Source of the DNA: an uncultured Eubacteriales bacterium
Lineage (GTDB): Bacteria > Bacillota > Clostridia > Peptostreptococcales > Anaerovoracaceae
Assembly (NCBI GenBank): GCA_910585135.1
Contig: CAJUEB010000088.1
Location: forward strand, 1 to 9,443
Length of the DNA stretch: 9,443 bases
Reading direction: 5' to 3'
Positions 7,324 to 9,443 of the stretch are shown piece by piece. Under the pieces are notes generated by a model. That model worked only from the letters and a program-made list of their open reading frames with translations, was not told the origin of the DNA and did no database searches. The position numbers and the translations under genes were made by a program. Every line of letters begins with the position of its first letter. Position 1 is the stretch's first letter.

Positions 7324-8721
7324 ATGAAAAAGACCCTTACCATCATTTCAGTAATCGTTTTAGCATTGATCGCTGCCCTGACCTGCGCAGCGATATCCTA
7401 TTCAAAATCAGCCGATTATGAAAGCAGCACATTCCCGGATAACACGACTGTAAACGGCATCGATTGCTCCGGGCTTACCTACGGCCAGGCGGAAGCAAAA
7501 ATATCCGATGCGTGGAACAACAGATACATCATCGTGGCAGGCGGCCTGAACGAATCACTGGCCAGCTTCACGGATTTCGGGTATACTTATGATTTAATGG
7601 CGCAGCTTAAAAAAATCAAGAAGCATTATCTCGTCCTTGCTGCTGCCAACCATTATATCAGGTCTCCGCTAAACGTCAATATCCCCATGATCGTCGCAGA
7701 CTACGACGAAGCGTTCAAGGAAAAGGTAACGACCGCTGATTTTCTCAACCGAAAAGGTGCGACCGTCAGCAAGGACGCTTACGTCGATACCTCCGACCCT
7801 GATTTCCCGATCGTGCCTGAAGTTTACGGAACGGAAACCGATACAGAGCGTTTCTTTGCTGATTTAACGCACTGTATCCAGACGGGCGACATCAATTTCA
7901 TTTTTGACGAGCGGAAATACTATTCCATGCCTGAGGTCACGGCAGACGACCCGGATTTGAAAAAATACCAGAAATACTGCCGCGACTTCCTTGCACAAAA
8001 GATCACTTACGAACTGGGAGAAGAAACGTTCACGTTAACTACCGAACAGCTCGATCAGTTGTTGCAGGATGACATGTCCGGCGAGCCGGATCAAGAAGCG
8101 GTAGCGGATTATGTAGCGCAGCTATCAGAGCAATATGACAATATCGGCATTGAACGCAATTTCACATCGTTAAGCGGCAGGCAAGTCACTGTAAAGGGCG
8201 GCACTTACGGCTGGAAAATAGACCAGGAGAAGGAAACGGAACAACTGATGACAGATCTCAGCTCGCACAAGGACGTCACTAGAGAACCTGTTTTTTCCAA
8301 ATCGGGCTACGGACCTTATTCCAGAGCACTGGGCAACACCTACATCGACGTGGATGTTTCCCACCAGGTCGTCAAATTTTATAAAGAAGGCGAGCTATGC
8401 TTCACGTCAAACTGCGTGACAGGCTGCAAGGCGACCGGCACGACGACAAACATCGGAACATTCTACATATTGAACAAAGCCCGAAACGTCATCCTGCGGG
8501 GAAATAATGCGGATGGCTCGGAATATGCCAGCCCGGTCAAATACTGGCTTGGCGTCAACTGGTCGGGAGAAGGCTTCCATGATGCCGACTGGCGCAGCTC
8601 CTTCGGAGGCAATATCTGGCTTACGAACGGAAGCCACGGCTGCATCAATATGCCGCCGGGCCGCATGGGCGAGCTTTACCAGAAAGCAGAAGAAGGAATC
8701 CCCGTGGTCGTGCATTATTAA
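7324..8721 (+). CDS. L,D-transpeptidase with PG_binding_4 region and YkuD catalytic domain
   Basis: This is a predicted membrane-anchored cell-wall enzyme of 465 residues. YkuD-family enzymes use a cysteine nucleophile to make 3-3 peptidoglycan cross-links or to attach proteins to the wall. The N-terminus has MKK and then one hydrophobic helix (about 5-26), read as a signal anchor with the rest outside the cell. Residues about 36-320 resemble two PG_binding_4 modules: the entry FPDNTTVNGIDCSGLTYGQA at 37-56, and GGTYGWKID at 292-300 closing the second. The catalytic YkuD domain spans about 339-465 and carries the signature SHGCIN at 437-442, with nucleophile Cys440. His419 lies 17 residues before Ser437, within the family's usual spacing. 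The protein ends right after the domain, so it is full length. It is transcribed alone, divergent from dnaE and closed by a terminator. The exact reaction (3-3 cross-linking or another wall exchange) cannot be told from sequence. Confidence 0.95.
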   Translation: MKKTLTIISVIVLALIAALTCAAISYSKSADYESSTFPDNTTVNGIDCSGLTYGQAEAKISDAWNNRYIIVAGGLNESLASFTDFGYTYDLMAQLKKIKKHYLVLAAANHYIRSPLNVNIPMIVADYDEAFKEKVTTADFLNRKGATVSKDAYVDTSDPDFPIVPEVYGTETDTERFFADLTHCIQTGDINFIFDERKYYSMPEVTADDPDLKKYQKYCRDFLAQKITYELGEETFTLTTEQLDQLLQDDMSGEPDQEAVADYVAQLSEQYDNIGIERNFTSLSGRQVTVKGGTYGWKIDQEKETEQLMTDLSSHKDVTREPVFSKSGYGPYSRALGNTYIDVDVSHQVVKFYKEGELCFTSNCVTGCKATGTTTNIGTFYILNKARNVILRGNNADGSEYASPVKYWLGVNWSGEGFHDADWRSSFGGNIWLTNGSHGCINMPPGRMGELYQKAEEGIPVVVHY

Positions 8722-8752
8722 AACGCATCTGTATAATTGCAAATCACAAACA

Positions 8753-8780
8753 AGCCCCATGTCAACATGGGGTTCTTTTT
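8753..8780 (+). terminator. Intrinsic terminator of the L,D-transpeptidase gene
   Basis: CCCCATG (8755-8761) pairs with CATGGGG (8766-8772) around a TCAA loop. A G-U and an A-U pair extend it by two, and TTCTTTTT follows. It lies 32 bases after the stop codon. Confidence 0.87.
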
Positions 8781-8786
8781 ATACGA

Positions 8787-8825
8787 AAAACGAGCACAGA
8801 ACCGTCGTGATTCTACGCTCGTTTT
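8787..8825 (-). terminator. Hairpin, possible terminator for minus-strand transcription
   Basis: AAAACGAGC (8787-8795) pairs with GCTCGTTTT (8817-8825), and an inner AGAA/TTCT pairing lies at 8798-8801 and 8811-8814. Read on the minus strand, the stem ends in TTTTT, as a terminator would. It lies about 130 bases after the stop of the TelA-family gene, which is rather far. The 8826-8956 stretch between them is AT-rich and holds only a weak inverted repeat (TCTATCA at 8844-8850 with TGATAGA at 8881-8887). It has no convincing gene. Confidence 0.5.
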
Positions 8826-8956
8826 GCTGCCCGACTTAAGTGGTCTATCATAAAAAAATCTTTTATGTCAAGATAAAAATTGATAGAATTCAAATAACAA
8901 AACTCATTTTGCATCTACAATTTCTATATGAATGACCTCCGTCTTTTATTGCGATA

Positions 8957-9443
8957 CTATTTGCTGGCGACGACCTCCAGCAGCTTATTTTTCAGCTCGC
9001 CTTCCATCCTGCGCAGCTCGTGTTCGGCATCGGCCCGCTTCTGCCTGCCTTCCTGCTGGATCTGCATCACTTCATCCAATGTCGAAATCAAGGTCTGGTT
9101 CGTATGCTGCAAGGTCTCGATATCGACAATGCCCCGCTCTGTCTCGCGAGCCGTTTCCACAGTCGCCATCTTGAGCGTCTCAGCATTCTTCTTCAGAAGC
9201 TCGTTGGTCATATCGGTCACTTCCCGCTGTGCTTTTACCGCCTCATTGGAATGCGCAACGCCGAGCGCCAGCACCATCTGGCTCTTCCAGAGAGGAATCG
9301 TGTTGACCAGGGTGGACTGTATCTTTTCCACCATCAGGGTATTGTTCCCCTGCACCATGCGGATCTGCGGCGCTGTCTGAATGGAAATGGTCCTCGTCAG
9401 CTCCAAGTCATAGAGCTTCTTCTCGAAGCGTCCGCATTTGGAC
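8957..9443 (-). CDS. TelA-family toxic anion resistance protein, C-terminal part (start outside window)
   Basis: About 162 C-terminal residues of a TelA/YaaN-family protein are visible. The frame stays open to the window edge, so the start lies beyond it; a TTG near 9404-9406 is internal, because the family pattern (FEKKLYDLELTRTISIQTAPQIRM) runs through it. Typical family features are the TAPQIRM stretch, NTIPLWKSQMVLALG (around 9260-9305), TNELLKKNAETL, and ERGIVDIETL. The tail is a charged coiled coil (QQEGRQKRADAEHELRRMEGELKNKLLE). Members are cytoplasmic, largely helical proteins that have been linked to tellurite and antimicrobial tolerance, but their biochemical role is not settled. 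Full members are near 370-390 residues, so somewhat under half is seen. In related genomes an XpaC-like gene often lies next to it; that cannot be checked here. It converges on the L,D-transpeptidase gene. Confidence 0.93.
   Translation of the reverse strand, partial: SKCGRFEKKLYDLELTRTISIQTAPQIRMVQGNNTLMVEKIQSTLVNTIPLWKSQMVLALGVAHSNEAVKAQREVTDMTNELLKKNAETLKMATVETARETERGIVDIETLQHTNQTLISTLDEVMQIQQEGRQKRADAEHELRRMEGELKNKLLEVVASK

Noticed and set aside
7378..7386. Possible lipoprotein cysteine (Cys21) at the end of the L,D-transpeptidase hydrophobic helix
   Set aside because: The three residues before it (Ala-Leu-Thr) do not fit a lipobox, so a plain signal anchor is the better reading.
8767..8853. 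A 28-codon open frame on the plus strand in the gap after the L,D-transpeptidase gene
   Set aside because: Its ATG is inside the terminator stem, it has no ribosome binding site, and it runs across the second hairpin.
8928..9380. A 150-codon open frame on the plus strand
   Set aside because: It overlaps the well-supported TelA-family coding sequence on the other strand. Its product is rich in Ser, Cys and Arg in the way antisense frames often are.

Overview
The window looks like the chromosome of a Gram-positive anaerobe, most likely a Clostridia-class member of the Bacillota. The family cannot be fixed from this stretch. The reasons are the strong AGGAGG-type ribosome binding sites, the dnaE-pfkA gene pair, a DegV/FakB-type domain, a PG_binding_4 plus YkuD L,D-transpeptidase, and a TelA-family gene. 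I see no mobile element, CRISPR array, tRNA or rRNA.

Layout. (1) Positions 1-2620, plus strand: a membrane hybrid sensor histidine kinase with a receiver domain and, unusually, a complete DegV (fatty-acid-binding fold) domain fused at its C-terminus. Its start probably lies before the window. (2) Positions 2621-2724: a convergent gap holding a perfect 21-bp hairpin that can terminate transcription from both sides. (3) Positions 2725-7202, minus strand: an apparent two-gene operon, dnaE (DNA polymerase III alpha) followed after 17 bp by pfkA (ATP-dependent 6-phosphofructokinase). (4) Positions 7203-7323: a short AT-rich divergent promoter region with a 14-bp palindrome and a 9-bp inverted repeat. 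(5) Positions 7324-8721, plus strand: a membrane-anchored L,D-transpeptidase, followed by its own terminator. (6) Positions 8722-8956: a convergent gap with two hairpins and an AT-rich segment. (7) Position 8957 to the window end, minus strand: the C-terminal part of a TelA-family (toxic anion resistance) protein, whose start lies beyond the window.

Most of the window is housekeeping: replication, glycolysis and cell-wall cross-linking. The item most worth attention is the histidine kinase-receiver-DegV fusion. It places a predicted fatty-acid-binding module directly behind a phosphorelay receiver, which suggests a lipid-linked signalling protein. Two positions in its DegV part that usually help hold the ligand carboxylate appear to be substituted. 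The phosphofructokinase has also changed two residues of the usual allosteric effector pocket.
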